Positions 1 through 8,336 are shown, counted from the first letter of the stretch. The stretch: 31,651 nucleotides of DNA from an uncultured Zoogloea sp. (GCA_937967645.1 CALBTT010000004.1:1-31651); one strand, 5' to 3'. Program-made: numbers and translations. Notes: generated by a model not told the origin, from the letters alone.

Positions 1-1379
1 GCCCACTTGTAGGCCTTGGTGAAGCGGGCCAGGAAGCAGGCGGCGGTGATGGTGCCGGCGCCCTTGCTGCCGATGTTGGGGATGTCGGCGAAGTTGCTCT
101 TGAGCATGTCCTGGTATTCGTCCCACAGGGGCAGCTGCCAGGCCTTGTCGCCGGCGGCCTGGCCCGAGGCGAGCAGCTCGGCGGCGAGTTGGTCGTCGTT
201 GGCCATCAGGCCGGAGGTCAGGTTGCCCAGGGCGATGATGCAGGCGCCGGTGAGGGTGGCGATGTCGATCACCGCGGCCGGTTCGAAGCGCTCGGCGTAG
301 GTGAGGGCGTCGCACAGGATCAGGCGGCCCTCGGCGTCGGTGTTGAGGATCTCGATGGTCTGGCCGGACATCGAGGTGACGATGTCGCCCGGCTTGATCG
401 CCGAGCCGCCGGGCATGTTCTCGGTGGTCGGGATCAGGCCGACCACGTTGATCGGCAGCGCCATGCGGGCGATGGCCTTGAAGGTACCGAGCACGCTGGC
501 GGCGCCACACATGTCGTACTTCATCTCGTCCATGCCCTCGCCGGGCTTCAGGGAGATGCCGCCGGTGTCGAAAGTGATGCCCTTGCCGACCAGCACCACG
601 GGCTTGTCCTTGGCCTTGCCACCCTTGTAGTTGAGGATGATGAACTTGGGAGGCTCGTGGGAGCCGCGTGCCACCGACAGCAGGGAGCCCATGCCGAGCT
701 TCTCCATGTCGGCGCGCTCGAGCACCTCGACCTTGATCTTGTGGTCCTTGGCGAGCTTCTTGGCGGTGGTGGCCAGGTAGCCCGGGGTGCATACATTGCC
801 AGGCAGGTTGCCGAGGGTCTTGGCCAGGGCCATGCCTTCGGCGATAGCCTGGCCTTCGAGCAGGGCGGCCTTGAGCGTGTCGTCGATCTTGGCGCGGGTG
901 GCGAAGACGATCTGGCGGGCGCCCTTGCGGGATTCGTCGCGTTTGGACTTGAGCTCGTCGCAGCGGTAGGTGCTGTCGAGGAGGATCTGGGTGGCCTGGG
1001 CCAGGCGCCAGGCCAGGTCACGGCCCGGCACTTCGGCTTCGGCCAGGCAGAAGGCGGCGTCTTCGGCCGGTGAGGCAGCCAGCTGCCGCGCGGCGGCGGC
1101 GACGGCGTCGCGGTAGGATTTGTCCGACAGGGCGTCGCTCTTGCCCAGGCTGACCAGCAGCACGCGGGGCGTGGCCAGGCCGGGGAGGGCATGCAGCATC
1201 AGGGTGGCGCCGGCCTTGTCGTCCAGGTCTCCGCGCGCCAGGATGGCCGAGATGGCACCGTCAGAGGCCTTGTCGAGGGCCCGTGCGCTCGCCGACAGCT
1301 CGGCGCCGCTGAACACGCCCGCTACCACGCAGCCGTTCTTGAGTTTTTCCGGGGCTCCGGCCTTTATGGTAAATTCCAC
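1..1379 (-). CDS. pepA: Leucyl aminopeptidase PepA (M17), 3' end cut by window
   Basis: Cytosolic M17 metallo-aminopeptidase that removes N-terminal residues from peptides; family members use two metal ions and form hexamers. The reading frame is open from a GTG start at 1379 to the left edge, 459 codons against roughly 500 for the family, so about 40 C-terminal residues are missing. The family signature NTDAEGRL is encoded at 321-344, and upstream lie the metal-site stretches VLVGKGITFDTGG and MDEMKYDMCGAAS. I chose GTG because AGGAG sits at 1386-1390 with suitable spacing and the product begins VEFTIKAGAPEKLK, as PepA proteins do; no nearby ATG fits. It diverges from lptF, the same neighbour arrangement as in E. 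coli. A good sigma70-type promoter lies at 1425-1453. Confidence 0.96.
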   Translation of the reverse strand, partial: MEFTIKAGAPEKLKNGCVVAGVFSGAELSASARALDKASDGAISAILARGDLDDKAGATLMLHALPGLATPRVLLVSLGKSDALSDKSYRDAVAAAARQLAASPAEDAAFCLAEAEVPGRDLAWRLAQATQILLDSTYRCDELKSKRDESRKGARQIVFATRAKIDDTLKAALLEGQAIAEGMALAKTLGNLPGNVCTPGYLATTAKKLAKDHKIKVEVLERADMEKLGMGSLLSVARGSHEPPKFIILNYKGGKAKDKPVVLVGKGITFDTGGISLKPGEGMDEMKYDMCGAASVLGTFKAIARMALPINVVGLIPTTENMPGGSAIKPGDIVTSMSGQTIEILNTDAEGRLILCDALTYAERFEPAAVIDIATLTGACIIALGNLTSGLMANDDQLAAELLASGQAAGDKAWQLPLWDEYQDMLKSNFADIPNIGSKGAGTITAACFLARFTKAYKW

Positions 1380-1424
1380 CCGCTTCTCCTTGGAAACACG
1401 CGTCAATTGGGGATATCGCGGCAC

Positions 1425-1453
1425 ATTATGGCCGCCACCCCGGCAGACGTCAA
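1425..1453 (-). promoter_or_regulatory. Predicted sigma70 promoter for pepA
   Basis: On the minus strand, TTGACG (1453-1448) is followed after 17 bp by CATAAT (1430-1425). That is five of six matches to each consensus hexamer at ideal spacing. Transcription would start near 1418 and give a leader of about 40 nt carrying the AGGAG site. Predicted from sequence only. Confidence 0.6.
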
Positions 1454-1486
1454 AACGGCCTTTGCTGGCGCCAATACTGCCCCCGC

Positions 1487-2563
1487 ATGATCTTTCTCCG
1501 AGCTGCCCAGCGCGAATTCACGCAGAACGCCGTGGCGGTCTTTGTGGCGTTGTTCGCCATTCTCATCTCCACCGTGCTGATCCGCCTGCTCGGCCAGGCG
1601 GCCGGCGGCCGCGTGCCGGCCGATGCCGTGCTGGCCCTGATCGGCTTCGGCGCCGTGGCCCAGATGCCGGTGGTGCTGTCCCTGACGGTGTTCATCGCCG
1701 TGCTGATGTCCCTGTCCCGCTCCTACCGGGATTCGGAGATGGTGGTGTGGTTCTCCAGCGGCCTGCCCCTCACCGCCTGGGTGCGGCCGGTGCTGCGTTT
1801 CGTCCTGCCCGTGGTGCTGGTGATCGCCGCCCTGTCGCTGTTCGGCGCGCCGTGGGCGCAGAAGAAGAGTGTGGAGTACAAGGAGCAGCTGAACAATCGC
1901 GATGACGTGACCCGTGTGGCGCCCGGTCTGTTCCGCGAGTCCTCGGGCGGCGAGCGGGTGTTCTTCGTCGAAGCCCTGTCGGGCGATGCGGGCCGGGTCC
2001 GCAATGTGTTCGCGAGCAGCATGCAGCATGGCCGCCTGGGGGTGATGGTGGCGGCTGAGGGGCACATGGAGGTGGATGCCAGCGGCAACCGCTTCGTGGT
2101 GCTCGAAAACGGGCGCCGCTACGAAGGGACCCCGGGCACGCCGAGTTATCGGGTGATGGAGTTCGCGCGCTACCAGATCCTCATGGAGTCGAAGGAGGCC
2201 GTGGATGGCCCCCGCCAGCCCAAGACCCTGGCCTTGCCGGCCTTGCTCAAGAACCCTGATCAGCGTAACCAGGCCGAGCTGCTGGCCCGGATCAGCACAC
2301 CCCTCCTGGCAGTGATGCTGGCCTTGCTGGCGATCCCCCTGTCCTTCGTCAATCCCCGGGCAGGGCGCACCAACAACCTGATCCTGGCCATCCTGGTCTA
2401 TCTCATCTACAGCAATGCGATCAGCGTCTGCCAGGCATGGGTCGGGCAGGGGCGCCTGCGTTTCGAGGTGGGCCTGATCGTCCCCCATGTGGTCATGCTC
2501 GTCGTGCTGGCGCTGCTGTTCTACCGGCGTCTGAGTGTATTTGCCCGCTGGCGCAGAAACTGA
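1487..2563 (+). CDS. lptF: LPS export ABC transporter permease LptF
   Basis: Inner-membrane permease of the LptB2FG complex, which extracts lipopolysaccharide from the outer leaflet of the inner membrane and passes it to LptC and LptA. The 358-residue protein has the family layout: an N-terminal membrane bundle (about residues 15-120), a periplasmic beta-jellyroll (about 125-260) and a C-terminal membrane bundle (about 265-350). The start MIFLRAAQREF is typical, although no clear Shine-Dalgarno precedes it. The stop overlaps the lptG start by one base, so the two are translationally coupled. The pepA-lptF-lptG neighbourhood is common in Proteobacteria. The ATPase gene lptB is not in the window. 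Confidence 0.95.
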   Translation: MIFLRAAQREFTQNAVAVFVALFAILISTVLIRLLGQAAGGRVPADAVLALIGFGAVAQMPVVLSLTVFIAVLMSLSRSYRDSEMVVWFSSGLPLTAWVRPVLRFVLPVVLVIAALSLFGAPWAQKKSVEYKEQLNNRDDVTRVAPGLFRESSGGERVFFVEALSGDAGRVRNVFASSMQHGRLGVMVAAEGHMEVDASGNRFVVLENGRRYEGTPGTPSYRVMEFARYQILMESKEAVDGPRQPKTLALPALLKNPDQRNQAELLARISTPLLAVMLALLAIPLSFVNPRAGRTNNLILAILVYLIYSNAISVCQAWVGQGRLRFEVGLIVPHVVMLVVLALLFYRRLSVFARWRRN

Positions 2564-3639
2564 TGATTCCCGTCTATATCCGTTACATCAGCCGCGAGAT
2601 CTACGCGGCTGTCGCTCTCGTGCTGCTGGCCTTCCTTGGCCTGTTCGCCTTTTTCGATCTGGTGAACGAGCTCGATGAGGTCGGCAAGAACGGTTACGCG
2701 TTGCATCATGCCGCCGTCTATGTGCTGATGATCATGCCGGGGCGCGTCTACGAACTCCTGCCGATCGCCGTGCTGATCGGTACCCTTTACGCCCTGACCA
2801 CCCTGGCGCGGCATTCCGAGATCACCGTGCTGCGGGCTTCGGGCCTGTCCACCCGGCGTTTCCTGTTGGGGCTGCTGTCGGTCGGGTTGGTCTTCGTGGC
2901 ATTGACCTTCGTCTTTGGCGAGTATCTGGCGCCGCCGGCGGAGCGGGCTGCGCAGCAGTGGCGGTTGGCGGCGACCCGCTCGATGGTGTCCCAGGAGTTG
3001 AAGACGGGGCTGTGGGTGCGTGACGGCAGCCTGTTCGTGAACGTCCGCAGCGTGCTGCCGGATACGAGCCTGCAGGGGGTCCGCATCTATGAGTTCGACG
3101 ACAAGGCCATGCTGCTGTCCATCAGTGAGGCCGAGTCCGGCTCTTATGACAAGGCCGCGGGCTGGCGCCTGAAGGGTGTCGGCAAGACCGTCTTTCATGG
3201 TGACAGGACCGAGGTGCTGAAGATCGAGGAGCTGATCTGGCATTCGGAGCTGACGCCGGATGTGCTGTCGGTGCTGATGGTGGTGCCGGAGCGGATGTCG
3301 GTGTCGACCCTGTATTCGTACATCCGTCACCTGGACGAGAACCGCCAGCGAACCACACGCTACGAAATCGCCCTGTGGAAGAAGCTGGCCTATCCCTTTG
3401 CGTCTCTGGTGATGATGGGCCTGGCCCTGCCTTTCGGCTACATGCAGACGCGGATGGGCGGGGTCAGCCTGAAGGTCTTCTCGGGCATCATGATCGGGGT
3501 GGGCTTCCACCTGCTGAACGGCCTGTTCTCCAACCTCGGCGTGATCAACGGCTGGGTGCCTGCCGTTGCAGCGCTCACACCCAGCATCGCCTTCCTGCTG
3601 GCGGCCATGTTCATGATGTGGTGGGTGGAGCGGCGCTGA
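2563..3639 (+). CDS. lptG: LPS export ABC transporter permease LptG
   Basis: Second permease of LptB2FG and partner of LptF. The product is 358 residues, starting MIPVYIRYISREIY, with membrane segments near residues 13-35, 60-85 and 100-125, a periplasmic domain of about 130 residues, and three more segments from about 270 to the end. The ATG at 2563 overlaps the lptF stop (TGATG). An in-frame upstream start at 2437 exists, but it would add residues overlapping lptF with no LptG character, so I rejected it. The gene converges on the RDD gene at 3675. Confidence 0.95.
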   Translation: MIPVYIRYISREIYAAVALVLLAFLGLFAFFDLVNELDEVGKNGYALHHAAVYVLMIMPGRVYELLPIAVLIGTLYALTTLARHSEITVLRASGLSTRRFLLGLLSVGLVFVALTFVFGEYLAPPAERAAQQWRLAATRSMVSQELKTGLWVRDGSLFVNVRSVLPDTSLQGVRIYEFDDKAMLLSISEAESGSYDKAAGWRLKGVGKTVFHGDRTEVLKIEELIWHSELTPDVLSVLMVVPERMSVSTLYSYIRHLDENRQRTTRYEIALWKKLAYPFASLVMMGLALPFGYMQTRMGGVSLKVFSGIMIGVGFHLLNGLFSNLGVINGWVPAVAALTPSIAFLLAAMFMMWWVERR

Positions 3640-3646
3640 GGGGCTT

Positions 3647-3667
3647 GGGCGCTGGGGTGCCCCCGCG
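3647..3667. terminator. GC-rich hairpin between convergent lptG and RDD genes
   Basis: A short GC-rich inverted repeat (GGCGC and GGGG pairing with CCCC and GCGCC) fills most of the 35-bp gap between the two converging genes. There is no U-tract on either side, so its terminator role is uncertain. Confidence 0.3.
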
Positions 3668-3674
3668 CCGCATT

Positions 3675-4148
3675 TCAGGCGGCGGCTGGTCCCGAGAGCA
3701 GCACGATTCGGGTGCCAGTGAGGCGGTCATGCAGGAATTGCCGGTCGCGGTCGATCAGGGCCCACAGCAGGCCGACGCCAAGGAAAAGCACTGAAGGCCA
3801 GGCCAGGGCATAGCGGAGCCAGCCGCGCCCCAGGCTCACCGTGTTGCCCTCCGTATCCACGATGCGCAGTTTCCAGGTCTGCATGGCCAGGGTCTGGCCG
3901 CCCTTGCGCCAGTACCACAGGAAATACATTCCCAATACCACGAATACATGGACCCACAGCAGCGCCCCGGGCGGCGTGTAGCCCGTGCCGATGCCGAGGA
4001 TCAGCAGTGGAACCATGAAGGTCAGGGCAAGCACGCCGAGCAGGAGCAGCGTCTCGTAAAGCATGCTGGCCAGGCGGCGGCGCAGTCCGGCAAGTTCGGC
4101 GAGCTGTCGCGGCGTCGCCGACGACGAGGGGGGAGAGGTCTGGGGCAT
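3675..4148 (-). CDS. RDD family membrane protein
   Basis: A 157-residue protein of the RDD family (Arg-Asp-Asp motif, unknown or variable function, inner membrane). The N-terminal region includes GLRRRLASMLYETLLLLG, then hydrophobic segments at about 30-55, 62-80 and 115-133. Near the C-terminus comes a conserved-type stretch, LIDRDRQFLHDRLTGTRIV, matching the family pattern of a charged tail after the last helix. It is the last gene of the leftward sigma factor unit, 71 bp after the DUF3106 gene. No clear Shine-Dalgarno precedes the chosen ATG. The family assignment is firm; the role is not known. Confidence 0.85.
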   Translation of the reverse strand: MPQTSPPSSSATPRQLAELAGLRRRLASMLYETLLLLGVLALTFMVPLLILGIGTGYTPPGALLWVHVFVVLGMYFLWYWRKGGQTLAMQTWKLRIVDTEGNTVSLGRGWLRYALAWPSVLFLGVGLLWALIDRDRQFLHDRLTGTRIVLLSGPAAA

Positions 4149-4219
4149 GGAAGGACAGGGCGGCGGTTGGGGGCATCCGCGACCGGCAGCTCCCCGGGGC
4201 GGGGAGGCCGTGGCGGTGC

Positions 4220-4867
4220 TCAGGGTTTGCCGGAGACGACGGCGGTGCTGGCGCCGACTGGGGGCTCCAGCACGGGCTGTGCAATGGGGAGGGGCGCTGC
4301 CGGCGGGGGGGCGGATTCCTGGGTGGTGACAGGCTCAGCCGGAGGAGGCGGTGCGGGCTTCTTGGGCACCACGACCCGGGGTGGCAGGGGCGCGCTGAGC
4401 GGCTTGAGGGGGGCTGCGCCCGTCTTGGGGACCGCTGCCTTGGCCGCAGGCTTGCTCGCCGCTTCCTTGAAGCGCGACTTCTCCTCGCTGGGTAGCTCCT
4501 GGTAGGTGTTCCATTTTTCGCGCAGGACTTCGCGCTTCTCGGCGGGGATGCGTTGAAGGTTGCGGTACTGGTCGCGGGCCGTGGCGCGTTCCTCGGGGGT
4601 CAGGGCAAACCAGGTTTCCATGCGCCGCTGCAGGCGCGACTGCTCCTCCGGCGTGTAGCCGGGGAAGCGCTCGGCAATGCCTGCCCACTTGCGCTTGCGT
4701 TCGTCCGGAAGGTCCTTCCACTCCTTGGCCAGAGGGGCCAGGGTGCGCTGCTGGTCAGGCGAGAGGTCCTTCCAGGCAGGTACCGTGAGCGGCGGGGTGG
4801 CCCCGGCCTGGGCCGAGGCCACGATGGCAATCGCAGCGATCAGTCGGGCGATTCGTTTTGAACCCAT
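4220..4867 (-). CDS. DUF3106 family exported protein
   Basis: A 215-residue protein with a signal peptide (RIARLIAAIAIVASAQAGA, cleavage near residue 23), so probably periplasmic. Residues about 30-140 form a charged, helical region with repeated motifs of the type W..L.P.....L.PL...W..L.., characteristic of DUF3106. In E. coli, CpxP/Spy-like proteins have a comparable helical, basic look, but I would not equate them. From about residue 150 the tail is Pro/Ala/Lys-rich and low in complexity. It overlaps the end of the DUF3619 gene by 28 bp, indicating cotranscription. Function unknown; an envelope-stress role is a guess from the sigma factor context. Confidence 0.85.
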   Translation of the reverse strand: MGSKRIARLIAAIAIVASAQAGATPPLTVPAWKDLSPDQQRTLAPLAKEWKDLPDERKRKWAGIAERFPGYTPEEQSRLQRRMETWFALTPEERATARDQYRNLQRIPAEKREVLREKWNTYQELPSEEKSRFKEAASKPAAKAAVPKTGAAPLKPLSAPLPPRVVVPKKPAPPPPAEPVTTQESAPPPAAPLPIAQPVLEPPVGASTAVVSGKP

Positions 4868-5214
4868 GCGTCGAATCCACGATCAAGGTAGGCGTCGATG
4901 GGAAGGTCGTCGGCGAGCAGTGCGCTGTCCACTTCCTCGAGGTCGGCCACATGCTGCAGCTCGCCCAGGAAGCCGCTCGCCAGGGCCAGCAGGAGGACGG
5001 CCACCATGGCGACGGCTGTCCGGCCGTCGGGCAGGATGTGGTCGGCAACACTTCGGCCCAGGCCGGCAAGGCTGAACTTGCCGACACGGACCTTTTGTCG
5101 TGACAGGGCCTTTTGCCGCGCGTCAGCCAGACGGTTGGCCATCGGCAGGGAGATGTCCCGGGCAGACACATTCAGATGCTGCCGGATCCTGAGCTGGAGT
5201 TCCCGTTCGTTCAT
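4840..5214 (-). CDS. DUF3619 family single-pass membrane protein, possible anti-sigma partner
   Basis: A 124-residue protein starting MNERELQLRIRQHLN. The first 65 residues are basic and soluble. One hydrophobic helix follows (about 67-84, AVAMVAVLLLALASGFLG), then an acidic C-terminal segment (DLEEVDSALLADDLPID) that would be periplasmic. The start at 5214 overlaps the sigma factor stop by four bases (ATGA), so the two are translationally coupled. A small single-pass protein coupled to an ECF-like sigma factor fits an anti-sigma factor, but no zinc-anti-sigma HxxxCxxC motif is present. The family matches DUF3619 from recall; the anti-sigma role is inference. Confidence 0.8.
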   Translation of the reverse strand: MNERELQLRIRQHLNVSARDISLPMANRLADARQKALSRQKVRVGKFSLAGLGRSVADHILPDGRTAVAMVAVLLLALASGFLGELQHVADLEEVDSALLADDLPIDAYLDRGFDAWVQNESPD

Positions 5215-5774
5215 GGTTTGATGCCCTTTGCAGCGAGTGCGGCAGCAAGGGTGTGCGTGGCCCGGGAACAGTGCGTCTTGACACTGCCCTCGGAGCAACC
5301 CATTGCTGCTGCCGTTTCAGCGATATCCATTTCTTCCCAATAACGCATCAGGAAGGCTTCGCGTTGACGTGGAGGAAGCTTTTCAATTTCCCTTTCTATG
5401 GCAACGATGGTCTGCCTTTGTTCCAGTTGTGCCTGAGGTGATTCGCTCTTGAAGTCGCTGTCGGCGGATTCAAGGGTGTCGAGCGGGTCGTGCTCGTCTT
5501 CTTCAGGTCCGGAAAAGGCGGACAGCAGCGTGGTCCACATGCTGCGGACCTTCTGTCGGCGATAGTGGTCGCGGATGGTGTTCTGCAGGATGCGCTGGAA
5601 GAGCATGGGGAACTCTTCCGGTGGCTTGTCCCCGTACTTTTCCGCGAGCTTCATCATCGCGTCCTGAACGATATCCAGCGCGGACTCTTCGTTGCGGACC
5701 GCAAAGAGGGCCTGCTTGAAGGCCCGCCTTTCAATGCTGGCAAGGAAGTCCGATAGTTCTAGGCGGGATGACAG
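5211..5774 (-). CDS. RNA polymerase sigma factor, ECF-like sigma-70 family; apparent CTG start
   Basis: Group 4-type sigma factor. Region 2 spans about residues 10-75 (ERRAFKQALFAVRNEESALD, then QRILQNTIRDHYRRQKVR). An acidic linker follows, then region 4 at about residues 128-180, with LPPRQREAFLMRYWEEMD and the helix-turn-helix ETAAAMGCSEGSVKTHCSRA. The first in-frame ATG (5657) would remove the first half of region 2. Upstream the frame stays open to a TAG at about 5803, with no ATG, GTG or TTG. A CTG at 5774 lies 7 nt after AAAGGA (5787-5782) and gives a normal N-terminus (LSSRLELSDFLASIERR, 187 residues in all). I therefore place the start there; an ATG start at 5657 (148 residues) is the fallback. 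It heads a leftward unit with DUF3619, DUF3106 and RDD genes. Confidence 0.88.
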   Translation of the reverse strand: MSSRLELSDFLASIERRAFKQALFAVRNEESALDIVQDAMMKLAEKYGDKPPEEFPMLFQRILQNTIRDHYRRQKVRSMWTTLLSAFSGPEEDEHDPLDTLESADSDFKSESPQAQLEQRQTIVAIEREIEKLPPRQREAFLMRYWEEMDIAETAAAMGCSEGSVKTHCSRATHTLAAALAAKGIKP

Positions 5775-5870
5775 GGGTAAATCCTTTGTGGTCCGGAGCT
5801 ACCTGGCCCGGTGTGTTGTCCGTGTTTTGTGGCCTGGGAAGGCGTGGCCGCCGGAGCGAGTTGAATGCGG

Positions 5871-5888
5871 GGCAGCCAAACGGCTGCC
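5871..5888. repeat. Perfect inverted repeat abutting the ilvI promoter
   Basis: GGCAGCC and GGCTGCC are separated by AAAC. The right arm ends at the base just before the predicted -35 box (5889). It could be an operator or a terminator-like hairpin between the divergent sigma factor and ilv units. No T-tract follows on either strand. Confidence 0.45.
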
Positions 5889-5917
5889 TTGACCAATCCG
5901 CGGTGCGGCGGTATGGT
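5889..5917 (+). promoter_or_regulatory. Predicted sigma70 promoter for ilvI-ilvH(-ilvC)
   Basis: TTGACC (5889-5894), a 17-bp spacer, then TATGGT (5912-5917). Transcription would start near 5925, giving a leader of only about 30 nt. That is too short for a classical translated attenuator upstream of ilvI. Confidence 0.5.
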
Positions 5918-5956
5918 TCAACGTTTTACATCGCCGATAGAGCTTCGGGTGCAGTG

Positions 5957-7666
5957 ATGGTCATGACCGGTGCGGAAATTGTAATCAGGTGCCTCCAGGA
6001 AGAAAAGGTCGATTATCTGTTCGGCTATCCTGGTGGAGCTGTCCTGTATATCTACGACGAGCTCTTCAAGCAGGACAAGGTTCGCCATGTGCTCGTGCGT
6101 CACGAGCAGGCGGCTATCCATGCCGCTGACGGCTATGCCCGTTCCACCGAAAAGGTGGGTGTTGCCCTGGTGACCTCCGGTCCCGGCGCGACCAATGCGG
6201 TGACCGGCATCGCCACCGCCTTCTGCGACTCGATCCCGATGGTGGTCATTTCCGGTCAGGTGCCGTCGGCTGCGATCGGTCAGGACGCCTTCCAGGAAGT
6301 GGACACCGTGGGCATCACCCGCCCCTGTGTGAAGCACAACTTCCTGGTGCGCGACGTGCGTGACATCGCGCCGACCATCAAGAAGGCCTTCTATCTGGCT
6401 AAGACGGGTCGTCCCGGCCCTGTGCTGGTGGACATCCCCAAGGACATCACCGCCCAGAAGTGCGAGTTCGAGTACCCGCAGACGGTCTCGATCCGTTCCT
6501 ACAGCCCCGTGGTCAAGGGGCACCAGGGACAGATCAAGAAGGCCCTGCAGCTGCTCCTCGAAGCCCGGCGGCCGATGATCTACACCGGCGGCGGGGTGGT
6601 GCTGGGCGACGCGGCCGACAAGCTGACCGCCCTCGCACGCAAGCTCGGTTTCCCCTGTACCAATACGCTCATGGGTCTCGGCGGCTATCCGGCCACCGAT
6701 CCGCAGTTCGTCGGCATGCTGGGCATGCACGGCAACTACGAGGCCAACATGGGCATGCACTACTGCGACGTGCTGCTCGCCGTGGGCGCCCGTTTCGACG
6801 ATCGCGTGATCGGCAGCCCGGACCATTTCGCGTCTGAGCCGCGCAAGATCATCCACATCGACATCGATCCCTCGTCCATCTCCAAGCGCGTGAAGGTGGA
6901 TGTGCCCATCGTCGGTGATGTGGGTGAGGTGCTTGGCGAGTTGCTCGCCCAGCTCGAAGCCACCTCCGAGCGGCCGCATCAGGAATCCCTGGCCTCGTGG
7001 TGGAAGCAGATCGATGAATGGCGTCGCCGCGACTGCCTCAAGTTCACGCAGGGCGAGGGCCTGATCAAGCCCCAGTATGTGATCCAGAAACTGTGGGAAG
7101 TCACCGCGGGTGAAGCCTTCGTGACCTCCGACGTGGGGCAGCACCAGATGTGGGCGGCCCAATACTACAAGTTCGACAAGCCGCGTCGCTGGGTGAATTC
7201 CGGCGGCCTTGGCACCATGGGCTTCGGCCTGCCGGCTGCGATGGGCGTGCAGCTTGCCCACCCCGGTTCCCCGGTGGCCTGTGTCACCGGCGAAGGCTCC
7301 ATCCAGATGAACATCCAGGAGCTGTCCACCTGCAAGCAGTTCCGTCTGCCCATCAAGGTCATCCTTCTGAACAACGGCTACCTGGGCATGGTGCGGCAGT
7401 GGCAGGAGCTGTTCCACGGCAACCGCTACTCCGAGTCCTATATGGACGCGCTGCCCGACTTCCCGAAGCTCGCCGCAGCCTACGGGCATGTGGGCCTGCG
7501 CGTGGACAAGCCGGGTGATGTGGAGGGTGCGCTGCGCGAGGCCTTCAAGCAGAAGAACGATCTGGTCTTCCTCGACTTCCAGGTGGATGCCACCGAGAAC
7601 GTCTATCCGATGGTGCAGGGTGGCAAGGGCCTGACAGACATGATCCTGTCGGCCGAGGACCTCTGA
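5957..7666 (+). CDS. ilvI: Acetolactate synthase (AHAS) large catalytic subunit
   Basis: ThDP-dependent enzyme joining two pyruvates, or pyruvate and 2-oxobutyrate, in the first common step of valine, leucine and isoleucine synthesis. The 569-residue length fits the family. The catalytic Glu lies in VRHEQAAIHAADGYARS, followed by TSGPGATN; the central FAD-associated domain follows. The C-terminal ThDP motif runs from VTGEGSIQMNIQELSTC to VILLNN, with GEG where many homologues have GDG. I chose ATG 5957 (MVMTGAEIVIRCLQEE) because homologues begin a few residues before TGAEIV; ATG 5963 is equally possible and neither has a strong Shine-Dalgarno. In-frame starts further upstream would overlap the predicted promoter. 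The regulatory subunit gene ilvH follows after 106 bp. Confidence 0.96.
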   Translation: MVMTGAEIVIRCLQEEKVDYLFGYPGGAVLYIYDELFKQDKVRHVLVRHEQAAIHAADGYARSTEKVGVALVTSGPGATNAVTGIATAFCDSIPMVVISGQVPSAAIGQDAFQEVDTVGITRPCVKHNFLVRDVRDIAPTIKKAFYLAKTGRPGPVLVDIPKDITAQKCEFEYPQTVSIRSYSPVVKGHQGQIKKALQLLLEARRPMIYTGGGVVLGDAADKLTALARKLGFPCTNTLMGLGGYPATDPQFVGMLGMHGNYEANMGMHYCDVLLAVGARFDDRVIGSPDHFASEPRKIIHIDIDPSSISKRVKVDVPIVGDVGEVLGELLAQLEATSERPHQESLASWWKQIDEWRRRDCLKFTQGEGLIKPQYVIQKLWEVTAGEAFVTSDVGQHQMWAAQYYKFDKPRRWVNSGGLGTMGFGLPAAMGVQLAHPGSPVACVTGEGSIQMNIQELSTCKQFRLPIKVILLNNGYLGMVRQWQELFHGNRYSESYMDALPDFPKLAAAYGHVGLRVDKPGDVEGALREAFKQKNDLVFLDFQVDATENVYPMVQGGKGLTDMILSAEDL

Positions 7667-7772
7667 ATCGAAGGTGCTTGCCGTGGGGGCGATCCAGCGG
7701 ACTTCCGACCCCTCCACGGCGCTTGATGCCCACTGGCTGCGTGGGCTGTTGGCCATCCAGAACAAGACAATT

Positions 7773-8264
7773 ATGAGACACGTCATCTCCCTCCTGATCG
7801 AGAACGAAGCCGGCGCACTGTCGCGCGTCTCGGGGCTTTTCTCGGCCCGTGGCTACAACATCGAATCCCTGACGGTGGCGCCGACCGAGGATGCCTCCCT
7901 GTCCCGCATGACCATCGTGACCAGCGGTTCCGATGACGTCGTCGAGCAGATCACCAAGCAGTTGAACAAGCTGGTGGAAGTGGTCAAAGTGGTGGATCTA
8001 TCCGAGTCCGCCCACATCGAACGCGAGCTGATGCTCGTGAAGGTGCGCGCAACCGGCAAGGATCGTGAAGAAATGAAGCGCATGGCGGACATCTTCCGCG
8101 GGCGCATCATCGATGTGACTGACACCAGTTACGTCATCGAGTTGACCGGCAACCAGGCCAAGCTCGATTCCTTCGTGGGCGCCATCGACGCCGGGCTGAT
8201 TCTCGAAACCGTGCGCTCCGGTATCTGCGGCGTCGGCCGAGGTGATCGGGTATTGAAAGTGTAA
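7773..8264 (+). CDS. ilvH: Acetolactate synthase small regulatory subunit
   Basis: Regulatory subunit of AHAS that raises the activity of IlvI and, in characterised systems, confers valine feedback inhibition. At 163 residues it matches E. coli IlvH. The N-terminal ACT domain starts RHVISLLIENEAGALSRVSG and continues GLFSARGYNIESLTVAPTED; a second ACT-like half follows from about residue 80 (RELMLVKVRATGKDREEM). The ATG at 7773 gives the canonical start MRHVIS. A GTG at 7674 would add 33 non-homologous residues and was rejected. It lies between ilvI and ilvC and is probably cotranscribed with both. Confidence 0.96.
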   Translation: MRHVISLLIENEAGALSRVSGLFSARGYNIESLTVAPTEDASLSRMTIVTSGSDDVVEQITKQLNKLVEVVKVVDLSESAHIERELMLVKVRATGKDREEMKRMADIFRGRIIDVTDTSYVIELTGNQAKLDSFVGAIDAGLILETVRSGICGVGRGDRVLKV

Positions 8265-8336
8265 TGCGGGGATGGTGCCGGCCGGCGGCTGGTGCCCTCC
8301 CGCGATTTGCGACTCTTTGCATCAGAAAGGCATGAA

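Noticed and set aside
5918..7786. Long open frame (622 codons) antisense to ilvI
   Set aside because: It mirrors the codon bias of ilvI, has His/Gly/Val-rich composition typical of antisense frames in GC-rich DNA, and shows no domain. The sense strand is unmistakably AHAS.
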